DNA of 25,912 nt from an uncultured Bacilli bacterium (GCA_944372725.1 CALWAA010000004.1:1-25912); one strand, 5' to 3'. Numbered from the stretch's first letter, positions 1-7,486 are shown. Program-made: numbers and translations. The notes: generated by a model from the sequence alone, not told the origin.

Positions 1-55
1 TCTGTGTGAGCATGGACTTTCCTCTACATAATACTTATGCAGCATTTGTCCGAAT
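1..55 (-). ncRNA. rnpB: RNase P RNA, 5' end (partial)
   Basis: This is the 5' part of the catalytic RNA of RNase P, which matures tRNA 5' ends. Read on the minus strand, it has a short P3-like hairpin (CTGCATAA/TTATGTAG) followed by GAGGAAAGTCCATGCTC. That is the near-universal P4/CR-I segment of bacterial RNase P RNA. The rest lies beyond the left edge. It follows the gpsB stop codon within a few bases, the same gpsB-rnpB order as in Bacillus. The exact 5' end is uncertain by several bases. It could be transcribed with gpsB or from its own promoter inside the end of gpsB. Confidence 0.9.
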
Positions 56-59
56 ATTA

Positions 60-386
60 TTATTCATATTTTCCAAATACAACTTTTTCTAGTTGACTAA
101 TTCTTCTTAGTAAATCAACATTACTAGTATTCCCATTATTAGATGATTCACTGGCAACTAATTGCTCTCTTAAAGAACGAATTTCTGCTTTTAATTTAGC
201 ATTATCTTCAGTTAAATCTCTAATTTCCTTTTCATTCCTTTTGATAATGTTGATAAACTCTGTATAGTCACGAATTACCATATCTAGGTATTTATCTACT
301 TCTTGAGGACGATACCCTCTAGCATCAATCTTAAACTCTTTATCAAGAATTTCTTGAGGAGTTAAATAAATTTTATCACTATACAC
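60..386 (-). CDS. gpsB: Cell division protein GpsB
   Basis: This is a 108-residue DivIVA/GpsB-family cytoplasmic adaptor that shuttles class A PBPs between sidewall and septum in Firmicutes. Residues 5-60 form the DivIVA-like N-terminal domain (LTPQEILDKEF, then RGYRPQEVDKYLD). A coiled coil follows (about 45-80), then a linker rich in Ser and Asn and a short helical C-terminus. Length and layout match GpsB rather than the longer DivIVA. The start is GTG at 386, with AAGGATG a few bases upstream. It lies beside rnpB, and the recU-ponA operon starts about 750 bp away on the other strand. PBP1 (PonA) is a known GpsB partner in Bacillus, so the neighbourhood fits. Confidence 0.93.
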   Translation of the reverse strand: MYSDKIYLTPQEILDKEFKIDARGYRPQEVDKYLDMVIRDYTEFINIIKRNEKEIRDLTEDNAKLKAEIRSLREQLVASESSNNGNTSNVDLLRRISQLEKVVFGKYE

Positions 387-410
387 TTTATCACATCCTT
401 ACACAACCTA

Positions 411-440
411 ATTATAATATTTTTAAATGCTTTTTGTCAA
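411..440 (-). promoter_or_regulatory. Sigma-A promoter of gpsB (and possibly rnpB)
   Basis: On the minus strand, TTGACA (435-440) and TATAAT (411-416) are both perfect consensus hexamers, separated by 18 bp. The start codon of gpsB lies 25 bases downstream of the -10 box. A second TTGACA-like sequence further upstream (467-471 region) has no convincing -10 partner. Confidence 0.8.
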
Positions 441-511
441 TCTCTTTATATGAATTGTAAGATAATGTCAAATTATATGTAAATATTTTTCGTGCATATC
501 CTTATATATTA

Positions 512-520
512 TGGTAGAAT
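512..520 (+). promoter_or_regulatory. Extended -10 promoter of the 544-1041 gene
   Basis: TG-G-TAGAAT (512-520) is an extended -10 element 24 bases upstream of the ATG. No good -35 hexamer is visible at the expected distance. It is divergent from the gpsB promoter in the 387-543 intergenic space. Confidence 0.45.
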
Positions 521-543
521 ATTTATAAAGGAGATTTGAGTTT

Positions 544-1041
544 ATGAAAAATAAAATGATTATTGTGGTAGTATTTTTAATTTTCTTTATGATTGGATTT
601 TTAGGAGTGAGAGGGTTTTTAACTCAAGAGAAAGAAAAAGCTTTTGATTTAGATGGATTTCACATCACTCTTATCGACCAGTTTCAAGAAGAAGAGATGG
701 ATGGTGTTACTGTATATTTAGAAAGTGATTATGTCGGTATTGCAGCTTATCAAGAGCCTTTTACCGATTTAGAAATAATTGGGTTAAATAAAAATTCCAC
801 TTTAGATGAATATATGCAGTTAGTAATTCAAAATAATGGTGGCGATGAAGAAATAAAGCATGAAAATGACCTTACTTATGTTGAATATGAAAAAGAAATT
901 GATGGAGAAACATATTATTATTTTGTTACTACTTTTAAAGGAGAAGATTCTTTTTGGGGCGTTATTTTCTTTACTTTAAAAGATAATAAAAACACTTATC
1001 GAGATGATTTTATTAAATGGGCCCAATCAATTGAAGTTTAA
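544..1041 (+). CDS. Membrane-anchored extracytoplasmic protein of unknown function
   Basis: I do not recognise the family of this 165-residue protein. Residues 4-26 form one hydrophobic segment (KMIIVVVFLIFFMIGFLGV), most likely an uncleaved N-terminal anchor. The rest is acidic and rich in beta-prone segments. The alternating pattern, ending FIKWAQSIEV, loosely recalls the PsbP/Mog1/DUF1795-like fold of small secreted proteins; that is a weak inference. There are no cysteines and no lipobox. AAAGGAG (527-533) lies 10 bases before the ATG. It appears monocistronic, with its own extended -10 promoter and its own terminator directly at the stop codon. Confidence 0.75.
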   Translation: MKNKMIIVVVFLIFFMIGFLGVRGFLTQEKEKAFDLDGFHITLIDQFQEEEMDGVTVYLESDYVGIAAYQEPFTDLEIIGLNKNSTLDEYMQLVIQNNGGDEEIKHENDLTYVEYEKEIDGETYYYFVTTFKGEDSFWGVIFFTLKDNKNTYRDDFIKWAQSIEV

Positions 1042-1063
1042 ATTGGAATTTTTCCAATTTTTT
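1040..1063 (+). terminator. Intrinsic terminator of the 544-1041 gene
   Basis: A 9-bp stem AAATTGGAA / TTCCAATTT (1040-1048 and 1052-1060) with a 3-base loop runs into a T tract. The left arm begins inside the TAA stop codon. Confidence 0.8.
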
Positions 1064-1097
1064 CATTGTAAAGCGGAAGTAAAGCAACTTAGGAATG

Positions 1098-1126
1098 TAG
1101 ATATTTTAACTCATTTATAGTATAAT
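1098..1126 (+). promoter_or_regulatory. Sigma-A promoter of recU-ponA
   Basis: TATAAT (1121-1126) is a perfect -10 box. TAGATA (1098-1103) matches 4 of 6 positions of the -35 consensus at 17-bp spacing. The start codon of recU is 17 bases downstream of the -10 box. Confidence 0.6.
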
Positions 1127-1143
1127 TAATTAAGGTGAAGTGC

Positions 1144-1722
1144 ATGAAGTATCCAAACAACATCAAAAAAAATTATAAGAAAGAAATTAATTATAAAAAT
1201 CGTGGCATGGATTTAGAAAACCTTATTAATGATGCTTGTAAATATTATTTAGAGCATGATATGGCAGTCATTTATAAAAAACCTACCCCTATTGGAGTCG
1301 TGGATGTGGATTATAAAAATGGTGCAGTGATTAATAAGGCTTATTTTAAAGAACCATCTACTCTTGATTATAATGGAATTTATAAAGGAAAATATATTGA
1401 ATTTGATGCGAAAGAGTGTGTATCAAAAACAAGTTTTCCTCTTAGCAATATTCATCTTCACCAAATTAAACATATTGAACATATTTTAAAACACGGAGGA
1501 ATTGCTTTTTTAATTATTAGTATGAATAGTAATTATTATTTATTTAAGGGTGATGATTTACTTCATTTTATTAAAGATAATAAAAGAAAAAGTATTCCCT
1601 ATTCTTTAATACAAGAAATAGGTTATCCTCTTAAATTCAATTATAATATTGGTATTGATTATTTAAAAGGAATAGATGAAGCTTATAAAGGAGTTGGTTA
1701 TTTTGAAAATACCAAAAATTAA
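1144..1722 (+). CDS. recU: Holliday junction resolvase RecU
   Basis: RecU is the Firmicutes Holliday junction endonuclease, a PD-(D/E)XK-fold enzyme acting in recombinational repair and chromosome segregation. The 192-residue protein is slightly shorter than the B. subtilis enzyme. Diagnostic blocks are NRGMDLE (19-25), KKPTPIGVVDVDY (45-57), and DYNGIYKGKYIEFDAKE (75-91) with the catalytic Asp75, Asp88 and Lys90. SFPLSNIHLHQIKH then follows. I chose ATG 1144 rather than GTG 1135 because AAGGTG (1132-1137) sits 6 bases before it and overlaps the GTG. The gene's last 20 bases overlap ponA, the usual partner of recU in Firmicutes, so the two are one operon. Confidence 0.95.
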   Translation: MKYPNNIKKNYKKEINYKNRGMDLENLINDACKYYLEHDMAVIYKKPTPIGVVDVDYKNGAVINKAYFKEPSTLDYNGIYKGKYIEFDAKECVSKTSFPLSNIHLHQIKHIEHILKHGGIAFLIISMNSNYYLFKGDDLLHFIKDNKRKSIPYSLIQEIGYPLKFNYNIGIDYLKGIDEAYKGVGYFENTKN

Positions 1723-4303
1723 AGTGAAAAAGAAAGTTAAAAATGAAGTGAAAGAACATAAGCCTAAAAAGAAAAAAGCGGGTAGAACCAAAAATACGAT
1801 TCTTATTATTTTGATTAGTTTAGGAATTATTATTGCTTCTACGGTACTGGCTTTTGCTCTCTTTATTATTATCACATCACCAGATTTCGTAGCACAAGAA
1901 TTATATACGAAAGAACCTACTATTTTGTATGATATGAATGGTGAGGAAATCACAAGAATTGGTAATGAAAATGTAGAATTAGTTACTTATAGTGATTTAC
2001 CACAAGTACTTGTTGATGCTTTAATTGCAACCGAAGACTCAAGATTCTTTCAACATAATGGGTTTGATGCAGCAAGATTTATTCGAGCAAGTTTAGGTCA
2101 ACTAGCTGGTCAAGATGCTGGTGGTGCTTCTACCCTATCCATGCAAGTAATTAAAAATACTTATACGGATGGTACTAAAACAGAGGGTATTGAGGGTATT
2201 GTTCGTAAGTTTACCGATATTTATATGGCTGTATTTAAACTAGAAGCTAGCTATACCAAAGAAGAAATTATTGAATTTTATTTTAATAGCCAGTGGCTTA
2301 GTGGTGGTTCTATAAATTATGGTTCTATTAATGGTGTTGAACAAGGTAGTCAATATTATTTTGGTAAGTCAGTTTCTGATTTAACTTTAGCTGAAGCTAG
2401 TCTACTGGTTGGTATGTTTAATAATCCATCTTTATATAATCCTTATACTAATCCAGAGGGTTGTAGTAATAGACGTTCTACTGTTTTAAGTCTTATGGTA
2501 AGGCATGGATATATTACTGAAGAAGAAAAAGAATTTGCAGAGTCTATCCCTGTTCAAAGTTTACTTGCAGACCATACAGAAGATGAAAACTCAAGTATGT
2601 ATCAAGCATTTATCGATTATACGCTTTTAAAAGTTCAGGAAGAAACTGGTGATGATCCAAGAAAAGTACCAATGGAGATTTATACGACACTAGATCCTAG
2701 TATTCAAGAGACTTTATATTTACTAGAAACTGGAGAGCTATATACATTTGCTACGGAAAAAGTTCAGTTTGGTATGGCAGTTACAAGTACTGAAGATGGT
2801 TCCGTGCTAGCCCTATCAGGTGGTAGAAATTATGTTGCTTTAGGTACAAATAGAGCTGTTAGTACTGAGTATAAGGGAATTAGAAATCATATTGGTAGTA
2901 CAGCGAAAATCATTTTTGACTATGGACCTTATATTGAATATTTAAATGGTTCAACTGGACAATTATTTTTGGATCGACCTTGGAGTTATTCTAATGGTAC
3001 TTCTATTGTTAACTCGAGTCGTGATTATTGGGGAGAAGTAACAATGCGAAGAGCTCTTATTAATTCACGAAATATTCCTGCTATTCAAGCGATGCAACAA
3101 GTAGCTAATGAAGTAGGAATGGATAAAATTGCTGAATTTGCTAGTAATTTAGGTATTGATTATGGCGAAGAATTATATGAAGCTGCTGGTTTAGGTGGCT
3201 CTGGCGGTTCTAATCCACTTAGTATGTCAGCTGCTTATGCTGCGTACGGTCGTGGTGGTATTTATATTGAACCATATTCATTTACAAAAGTAGTATATAT
3301 TGAAACAGAAGAAGAATATAATCATCCCGTTGTACAAGAACGAGTTATGAGCGAAGAAACTGCTTACATGATTACTGATATTTTAGTTGATGCCGGAGTA
3401 AGTGGTGTTGGTGGTAACTTTAGTATTAGTGGTACCGACATTGCGGCAAAAGGTGGTACTTCAACCATTGATAGTGAATCTGCTAAACAATTAGGTGTTC
3501 CTAGTTATACGACACCAAACCATTGGAATATAACCTACTCTCCTGATTATTCAATTGCACTATGGTTTGGATATGATGATTTAAGAGAAGGTTATTTAAC
3601 AAGTGGTACTGGTTATGGACCAAGACGACAAATTATGGCAGCAGTTGCCAAAAGAATATATAAAACCGGTTCAAGATTCAAGCAACCTAGTGGCGTTGTA
3701 TCTGCTACTATCGAGCTTGGTACTTATCCGTTACAACTAGCTAGTGACCATACCCCTAGTAGTTTAAAATCAACCGAATTATTTAAAGCTGGATATGAAC
3801 CAACCGAAGTATCTAGTAGATTTGATACTTTAGCAAATCCAACTAACGGCAAATCAAGTTACGATGGCTCAACCATTCGCATTAGTTGGGATGCTATCGA
3901 AACTCCTGATGCAATTAATCCAGATTATTTAGAAGAATACTTTAATGGATACTTCAAAAACTTATATGGTAGTGATTATGCTCAAAAATATTATGAAGCT
4001 AGACTAGCTTACAACACATCTAATATTGGTACAATTGGATATCAAGTGTATTTACAAGATGCTAGTGGTAATTTAATAAGTTTAGGTTATACAACTAATA
4101 ACTATTATACATACACGGCAGCACCGGGAACAAACTATACATTTGTAGTTAAGTCAGCATATAGTATTTTCAAGGATAATATGAGTACTGGACTTACTAT
4201 TATGGCAAAGACGAATATGGATAGTAATATTGGTGACATGGTAGACCCTGACACCTCAGATGATGAAGAAACTACTCCACCAGTAGATACTGGCCTAGAA
4301 TAA
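1703..4303 (+). CDS. ponA: Class A penicillin-binding protein 1A/1B (PonA)
   Basis: This bifunctional peptidoglycan synthase of 866 residues polymerises lipid II and cross-links stem peptides outside the membrane. It has a Lys-rich cytoplasmic tail (1-31), one membrane helix (about 32-57), and a GT51 glycosyltransferase domain with catalytic Glu111 in EDSRFFQHNGFD and GGASTLSMQVIKNT (140-152). The transpeptidase has STAK (Ser399, Lys402), SRN (455-457) and, in place of KTG, KGG (583-585). A fibronectin-III-like domain (about 755-850) and an acidic tail follow, as in B. subtilis PonA. I chose TTG 1703 as start because AAGGAG (1688-1693) lies 9 bases upstream; an ATG at 1676 has no such site. 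It overlaps the end of recU. Confidence 0.95.
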   Translation: MKIPKIKVKKKVKNEVKEHKPKKKKAGRTKNTILIILISLGIIIASTVLAFALFIIITSPDFVAQELYTKEPTILYDMNGEEITRIGNENVELVTYSDLPQVLVDALIATEDSRFFQHNGFDAARFIRASLGQLAGQDAGGASTLSMQVIKNTYTDGTKTEGIEGIVRKFTDIYMAVFKLEASYTKEEIIEFYFNSQWLSGGSINYGSINGVEQGSQYYFGKSVSDLTLAEASLLVGMFNNPSLYNPYTNPEGCSNRRSTVLSLMVRHGYITEEEKEFAESIPVQSLLADHTEDENSSMYQAFIDYTLLKVQEETGDDPRKVPMEIYTTLDPSIQETLYLLETGELYTFATEKVQFGMAVTSTEDGSVLALSGGRNYVALGTNRAVSTEYKGIRNHIGSTAKIIFDYGPYIEYLNGSTGQLFLDRPWSYSNGTSIVNSSRDYWGEVTMRRALINSRNIPAIQAMQQVANEVGMDKIAEFASNLGIDYGEELYEAAGLGGSGGSNPLSMSAAYAAYGRGGIYIEPYSFTKVVYIETEEEYNHPVVQERVMSEETAYMITDILVDAGVSGVGGNFSISGTDIAAKGGTSTIDSESAKQLGVPSYTTPNHWNITYSPDYSIALWFGYDDLREGYLTSGTGYGPRRQIMAAVAKRIYKTGSRFKQPSGVVSATIELGTYPLQLASDHTPSSLKSTELFKAGYEPTEVSSRFDTLANPTNGKSSYDGSTIRISWDAIETPDAINPDYLEEYFNGYFKNLYGSDYAQKYYEARLAYNTSNIGTIGYQVYLQDASGNLISLGYTTNNYYTYTAAPGTNYTFVVKSAYSIFKDNMSTGLTIMAKTNMDSNIGDMVDPDTSDDEETTPPVDTGLE

Positions 4304-4308
4304 AAATG

Positions 4309-4338
4309 AACCTCATTATTACACAAATGAGGTTTTTT
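4309..4338 (+). terminator. Intrinsic terminator of recU-ponA
   Basis: The stem AACCTCATT / AATGAGGTT (4309-4317 and 4326-4334) is followed by TTTT. It lies between converging genes. On the minus strand it is followed by a weaker T-rich tract, so it may also end the 4337-5227 transcript. Confidence 0.85.
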
Positions 4339-5227
4339 ATTTGAGATATGGTTTAATTTTTACTCTTTCTCTTAAAAAGCTATAATCGAGATTTTCTATT
4401 TCTACTACATCTTTTTGACTATAGTATATTTTATCTAAATATGAGAAAAAATCGATACTATCTTGAGTTTCACCTAAAGCATGATATAAAGCTCTATCTA
4501 ATTCATAAAAGTTTTTATAAAGAGAACTATAATAAAATTTTCTAAAAAGATATTTGGAAGAAAATAAAGGCTCACAAAGGATTGTAATATTTTCGTAGGC
4601 ATAATGGTAATTTTTTGGTAATTTAAAATCTTTTAATAACTTCTTGATTGCTAAATCTTGAATAGAAAATTTTTTTAAAAAATTAATATTATCTAAATAA
4701 ATTTTAGTTAAATAACTATTAAAAGCTTCATCAATCATATCATATTTTATTCCATAACGTGTTTCTTGGGCTAAACCACTATAAAAATAGGGGTCATTAC
4801 ATAAACAAAATTCTGGTAATACTTCATTTATCGCATGCTTTAATTCATGAATTAAATCTTCTACTATTCCATAAAAGGAAGAAGAAGGACCAATGATAAT
4901 TAAATTTTCGTTTACTAATTGTTCATTCATAATAAAAGAACCAAAATAAGCAGAATTCGTTTGTTTTAATTGAACCAAAGTTTCTCTAAATAATTTTTTT
5001 CCAAGAAGTTTTTGATAAATTTCTTCAATTGGATTGGAAGTAAATAAAATATAAGTTTTGCTTAGCACTTCCATTAACAAATCTTCTATTTCATCATCTA
5101 ACATTATCATACTTAAATAAACAATCGTTAAAATATTAATTACCTCTTCATCGTAATTAAAATGTTTCGTAATTTCTTTTATAGTTGTTTTTATTTCAGC
5201 TATTTTAGTATTTATCTTTTCTTCCAT
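4337..5227 (-). CDS. Putative HExxH zinc metalloprotein, unknown function
   Basis: I do not recognise the family of this 296-residue protein. It has no signal peptide or clear membrane helix, so it is probably cytoplasmic. The notable feature is DLIHELKHAINEV: a zincin-type HExxH (His127, Glu128, His131). DEAFNSYL (166-173) lies 35 residues later and offers Glu167 as a possible third zinc ligand, as in gluzincins. The flanking regions are alpha-helical and rich in Leu, Ile and Tyr. It lies immediately downstream of sigE, separated by a terminator. A TTGCTT-N17-TAGAAT promoter candidate lies in the 48-base gap. The Shine-Dalgarno sequence before the ATG is poor. Peptidase activity is inferred from the motif only. 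Confidence 0.75.
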   Translation of the reverse strand: MEEKINTKIAEIKTTIKEITKHFNYDEEVINILTIVYLSMIMLDDEIEDLLMEVLSKTYILFTSNPIEEIYQKLLGKKLFRETLVQLKQTNSAYFGSFIMNEQLVNENLIIIGPSSSFYGIVEDLIHELKHAINEVLPEFCLCNDPYFYSGLAQETRYGIKYDMIDEAFNSYLTKIYLDNINFLKKFSIQDLAIKKLLKDFKLPKNYHYAYENITILCEPLFSSKYLFRKFYYSSLYKNFYELDRALYHALGETQDSIDFFSYLDKIYYSQKDVVEIENLDYSFLRERVKIKPYLK

Positions 5228-5267
5228 GTTGCATCACAAATCATTATTCTAAACTAAGACAAAATAA

Positions 5268-5297
5268 AAAGCAAGCTATAGTCGCATAGTTTGCTTT
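5268..5297 (-). terminator. Intrinsic terminator of spoIIGA-sigE
   Basis: On the minus strand, AAAGCAA / TTGCTTT (5291-5297 and 5268-5274) encloses an inner CTAT / ATAG pairing and is followed by TTTTTATTTT. The sigE stop codon lies inside the hairpin. Confidence 0.75.
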
Positions 5298-5959
5298 AAT
5301 TTTTTAATTACTTTCTTTTCAATTCTCGAAATATAACTTTGCGAAATACCTAATTTTTCAGCGACTTCTTTTTGAGTATATTCTTCGGTATTGTTTAAGC
5401 CATATCGTAAAGTCATGATTTCTTTTTCTCTTTCATCTAAAGATTTAATTTCTCTAGTTAATATTTCTTTATTTAATGTTTTTTCATATTCATTAGGCAC
5501 ATAATCAATTTCTGTTCCTAAAATATCTTCTAAATGTAATTCGTTTCCCTCCGAATCATAATTTAGTGCATCTTCAAAACTAATTTCCCCTCTCCTTTTC
5601 TTATTTTTTCTTAGAAACATCAATATTTCATTTGATATACACCTAGAAGCATAAGTTGCTAACTTGATATTTTTATCCAATTTATACGTATTAATTCCTT
5701 TAATTAAACCAATTGAACCAATACTAACTAAATCTTCAACATCATATCCTGTATTTTCATACTTTTTAGCTAAAAATACAACTAATCGTAAATTGTGTTC
5801 AATTAATTTATTTTTAGCATTAATATCACCCTTTCCGGCTTTTATAATACAATCTCGTTCTTCTCCTTCTTCTAAAGGAGGTGGAAGCTTATCGGTAGAA
5901 CCTACAAAGAAACAATCATTGTATTTTGATTTTAACCATAATAATATTTTATTTATCAT
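5276..5959 (-). CDS. sigE: Sporulation sigma factor SigE (pro-sigma-E)
   Basis: SigE is the sigma factor of the early mother-cell programme in sporulation, made as a membrane-bound precursor and cleaved by SpoIIGA. The 227-residue protein has a short N-terminal pro-region and FFVGSTDKLPPPL (17-29), matching the region around the known processing site. Region 2 runs NLRLVVFLAKKYENTG...DLVSIGSIGLIKGINTYK...LATYASRCISNEILMFLRKN (56-119). Region 4.2 is YTQKEVAEKLGISQSYISRIEKKVIKKL (194-221). Its ATG overlaps the spoIIGA TGA (ATGA) with GGAGG 4 bases upstream, so translation is coupled. Unlike in Bacillus, sigG does not follow. Confidence 0.95.
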   Translation of the reverse strand: MINKILLWLKSKYNDCFFVGSTDKLPPPLEEGEERDCIIKAGKGDINAKNKLIEHNLRLVVFLAKKYENTGYDVEDLVSIGSIGLIKGINTYKLDKNIKLATYASRCISNEILMFLRKNKKRRGEISFEDALNYDSEGNELHLEDILGTEIDYVPNEYEKTLNKEILTREIKSLDEREKEIMTLRYGLNNTEEYTQKEVAEKLGISQSYISRIEKKVIKKLKQTMRL

Positions 5960-6708
5960 ATATCCTCCAATATTTTATAATTTAATAAACAATCAATACC
6001 ATTTAACTTAAATGGTTCTTCACTTAAACCTATTAAATAGTTTGTTAGTTTTTTATTATCAATTATAATGCATTTTGGCTTTATACATTCCAGTAAACCG
6101 TGATGATTTAAAGCATTATATGGTACATACATTGGACTTCTTATATTAATGCTTCCCTTTATTTTTTTCTTATTAATTAAGATAATAGGTTTATTTGTTA
6201 TTGGTTCAGTAAGTTTATTTCCCGTATCTAGGAAACCTGTTAGATTTAGTGTATCATTATTATTAAAGATAATACTTACTTTATAATAATAATTTTTTAT
6301 TTCTTTTAAGGCCGTAATACTTTTAATGAAGATGTAAAGAATAATGGGAGCAATGAAAAGAAGAATAAAATAATTACTATTTTTAAATTCAATACTTAAA
6401 TAATAAGTAAAACCTCCTAAGATGATACTAGTCATATATAAATAAATTACATTATAAATTGTATATTTGATATTTTTATAACCGAAAGCAATTAAAACCA
6501 TAATAAATCCCATGATTACTTTTAGCAGCGTTAATAATATACTTGATATAGGTATAAATAAGCTTAAAAGAGTTATTTCTCCAAAAAGGGATGCTAATAC
6601 TAATCTATAAATTTTAGCATATCTTTTTAAAGCGATATTTACTGTTAAAAGAAGAAACATATCAAACATGAAATTAATTAATATTAATATATCAATATAT
6701 ATTATCAT
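5956..6708 (-). CDS. spoIIGA: Sporulation sigma-E factor-processing peptidase SpoIIGA
   Basis: SpoIIGA is the membrane-embedded aspartic protease that removes the pro-sequence of SigE after septation. The 250-residue protein starts MIIYIDILILINFMFD, closely like the B. subtilis N-terminus. Five hydrophobic segments fill residues 1-130. The cytoplasmic domain has TGFLDTGNKLTEP (157-169), where Asp161 is the expected catalytic residue, and later IGLSEEPFKLNGIDCLLN. I chose ATG 6708 because AGTGGTGAT lies 3-5 bases before it; longer frames start within the promoter. It is slightly shorter than the Bacillus protein (about 309 residues). It is coupled to sigE. Confidence 0.93.
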   Translation of the reverse strand: MIIYIDILILINFMFDMFLLLTVNIALKRYAKIYRLVLASLFGEITLLSLFIPISSILLTLLKVIMGFIMVLIAFGYKNIKYTIYNVIYLYMTSIILGGFTYYLSIEFKNSNYFILLFIAPIILYIFIKSITALKEIKNYYYKVSIIFNNNDTLNLTGFLDTGNKLTEPITNKPIILINKKKIKGSINIRSPMYVPYNALNHHGLLECIKPKCIIIDNKKLTNYLIGLSEEPFKLNGIDCLLNYKILEDI

Positions 6709-6723
6709 ATTATCACCACTATG

Positions 6724-6757
6724 ATTATAAAACATGAAATTTAAAAAAATTGTCAAA
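6724..6757 (-). promoter_or_regulatory. spoIIGA-sigE promoter with 21-bp spacer and a Spo0A-box-like site
   Basis: On the minus strand, a perfect TTGACA (6751-6756) and a perfect TATAAT (6724-6729) are separated by 21 bp, too long for a normal sigma-A promoter. The B. subtilis spoIIG promoter is known for an equally abnormal spacer (22 bp) and needs Spo0A. The -35 box is embedded in TGTCAAA on the plus strand (6751-6757), one mismatch from the 0A box TGTCGAA. The predicted leader would be only about 10 bases. Confidence 0.5.
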
Positions 6758-6789
6758 TAAAAAACAAGATTTTAAATTTCTTGTTTTTT
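6757..6789 (-). terminator. Intrinsic terminator of the Rpn remnant
   Basis: On the minus strand, AAAAAACAAGA / TCTTGTTTTTT (6779-6789 and 6759-6769) forms an 11-bp stem with a 9-base loop. It overlaps the TAA stop codon and abuts the spoIIGA -35 box. Confidence 0.75.
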
Positions 6790-7338
6790 TAAATCATTTA
6801 TTTCTTTTATTGATAAATTAGTAATTTCTGATATTTCTTGTAAAGAAAAACCTTTTTTTAGCATGTTTTTAGCTGTTTCTACCTTTTCTTCTTTTTTGGC
6901 ATAATATTTTACATCATTAATTTTATCATATACATTTCTTATCTCTTCATCATTTAAAAATTCTTCCATAAATTCTAATGCTTGTTCCATAACTTCATCT
7001 CCTTTTGCTATTTTTCTCATTTCTTCTAAACTTTCGGTATTTATTAACTTTAACCATTTAATAAATCTTTCGTTGTTATCATTATATACTTTTTCCTTAA
7101 CTAAATCAAGTCTTATCATGACAAGTCCATAGTCATTGATTAAATAAAAATTATTGAAATTATAATTTCCTTTCATAAAATTTATTTCCATTGTTTTCTT
7201 TACTTTTCTATAATTTTCTCCTCTTATTAATTGAGTAGAAGCCTTTTCTTTATAATATCTGTAAGAAATATCATATTTCTGCTGATTATCTCTTAGGAAA
7301 GATAGATAACCATAAATACTTAAAGTAATTTGAATAAG
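6772..7338 (-). pseudogene. Truncated Rpn-family recombination-promoting nuclease/transposase-like gene
   Basis: The C-terminal part resembles the Rpn (PD-(D/E)XK nuclease family transposase) proteins. Shared blocks are an NYRKVKKTMEINFM-like segment, LKLINTESLEEMRKIAKGDEVMEQALEFMEE, and a C-terminal helix-turn-helix-like tail (AKNMLKKGFSLQEISEITNLSIKEINDL). The first ATG in frame is at 7191 and has no ribosome binding site. The similarity instead continues upstream without a start codon to about 7250 or beyond, in a frame open to 7338. The N-terminal nuclease core, with its metal-binding Asp and Asp/Glu-x-Lys residues, is missing. I therefore read it as a decayed remnant. A truncated but expressed 139-residue protein cannot be excluded. 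Confidence 0.7.
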
Positions 7339-7349
7339 CTATTTAGATG

Positions 7350-7373
7350 CACAATTTTAAATTGTGTTTTTTT
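7350..7373 (+). terminator. Orphan terminator-like hairpin
   Basis: The near-perfect palindrome CACAATTTTAAATTGTG (7350-7366) is followed by TTTTTTT. It would end plus-strand transcription, yet no intact plus-strand gene lies upstream. It may be a relic of the event that truncated the Rpn gene. The rest of 7339-7470 shows nothing else I can name. Confidence 0.45.
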
Positions 7374-7477
7374 ATGTCTTTTCGTAAGTATAGCTTCACA
7401 TACTTTTGGTATTTTTCATGTTAAAATGGTAAATATAGGCAAAATGTAACTAGTTATAATTTTCATATTTAGGATAA

Positions 7478-7486
7478 TGATATACT
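7478..7486 (+). promoter_or_regulatory. Extended -10 promoter of the xre gene
   Basis: TG-A-TATACT (7478-7486) is an extended -10 element 26 bases before the start codon. No convincing -35 box is visible. Confidence 0.45.

Noticed and set aside
411..472. TGTCAAT/TGTCAAA sequences upstream of gpsB as Spo0A boxes
   Set aside because: They are explained as reverse complements of TTGACA -35 elements and lack the G of the 0A core and the tandem 10-bp register.
5664..6011. 115-codon plus-strand open frame across sigE/spoIIGA
   Set aside because: It is antisense to conserved sigE region 2 and has no start signals.
6709..6756. N-terminal extension of SpoIIGA to a TTG at 6756
   Set aside because: The TTG is part of the -35 box TTGACA. 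The protein aligned with known SpoIIGA begins at ATG 6708 with a ribosome binding site just before it.
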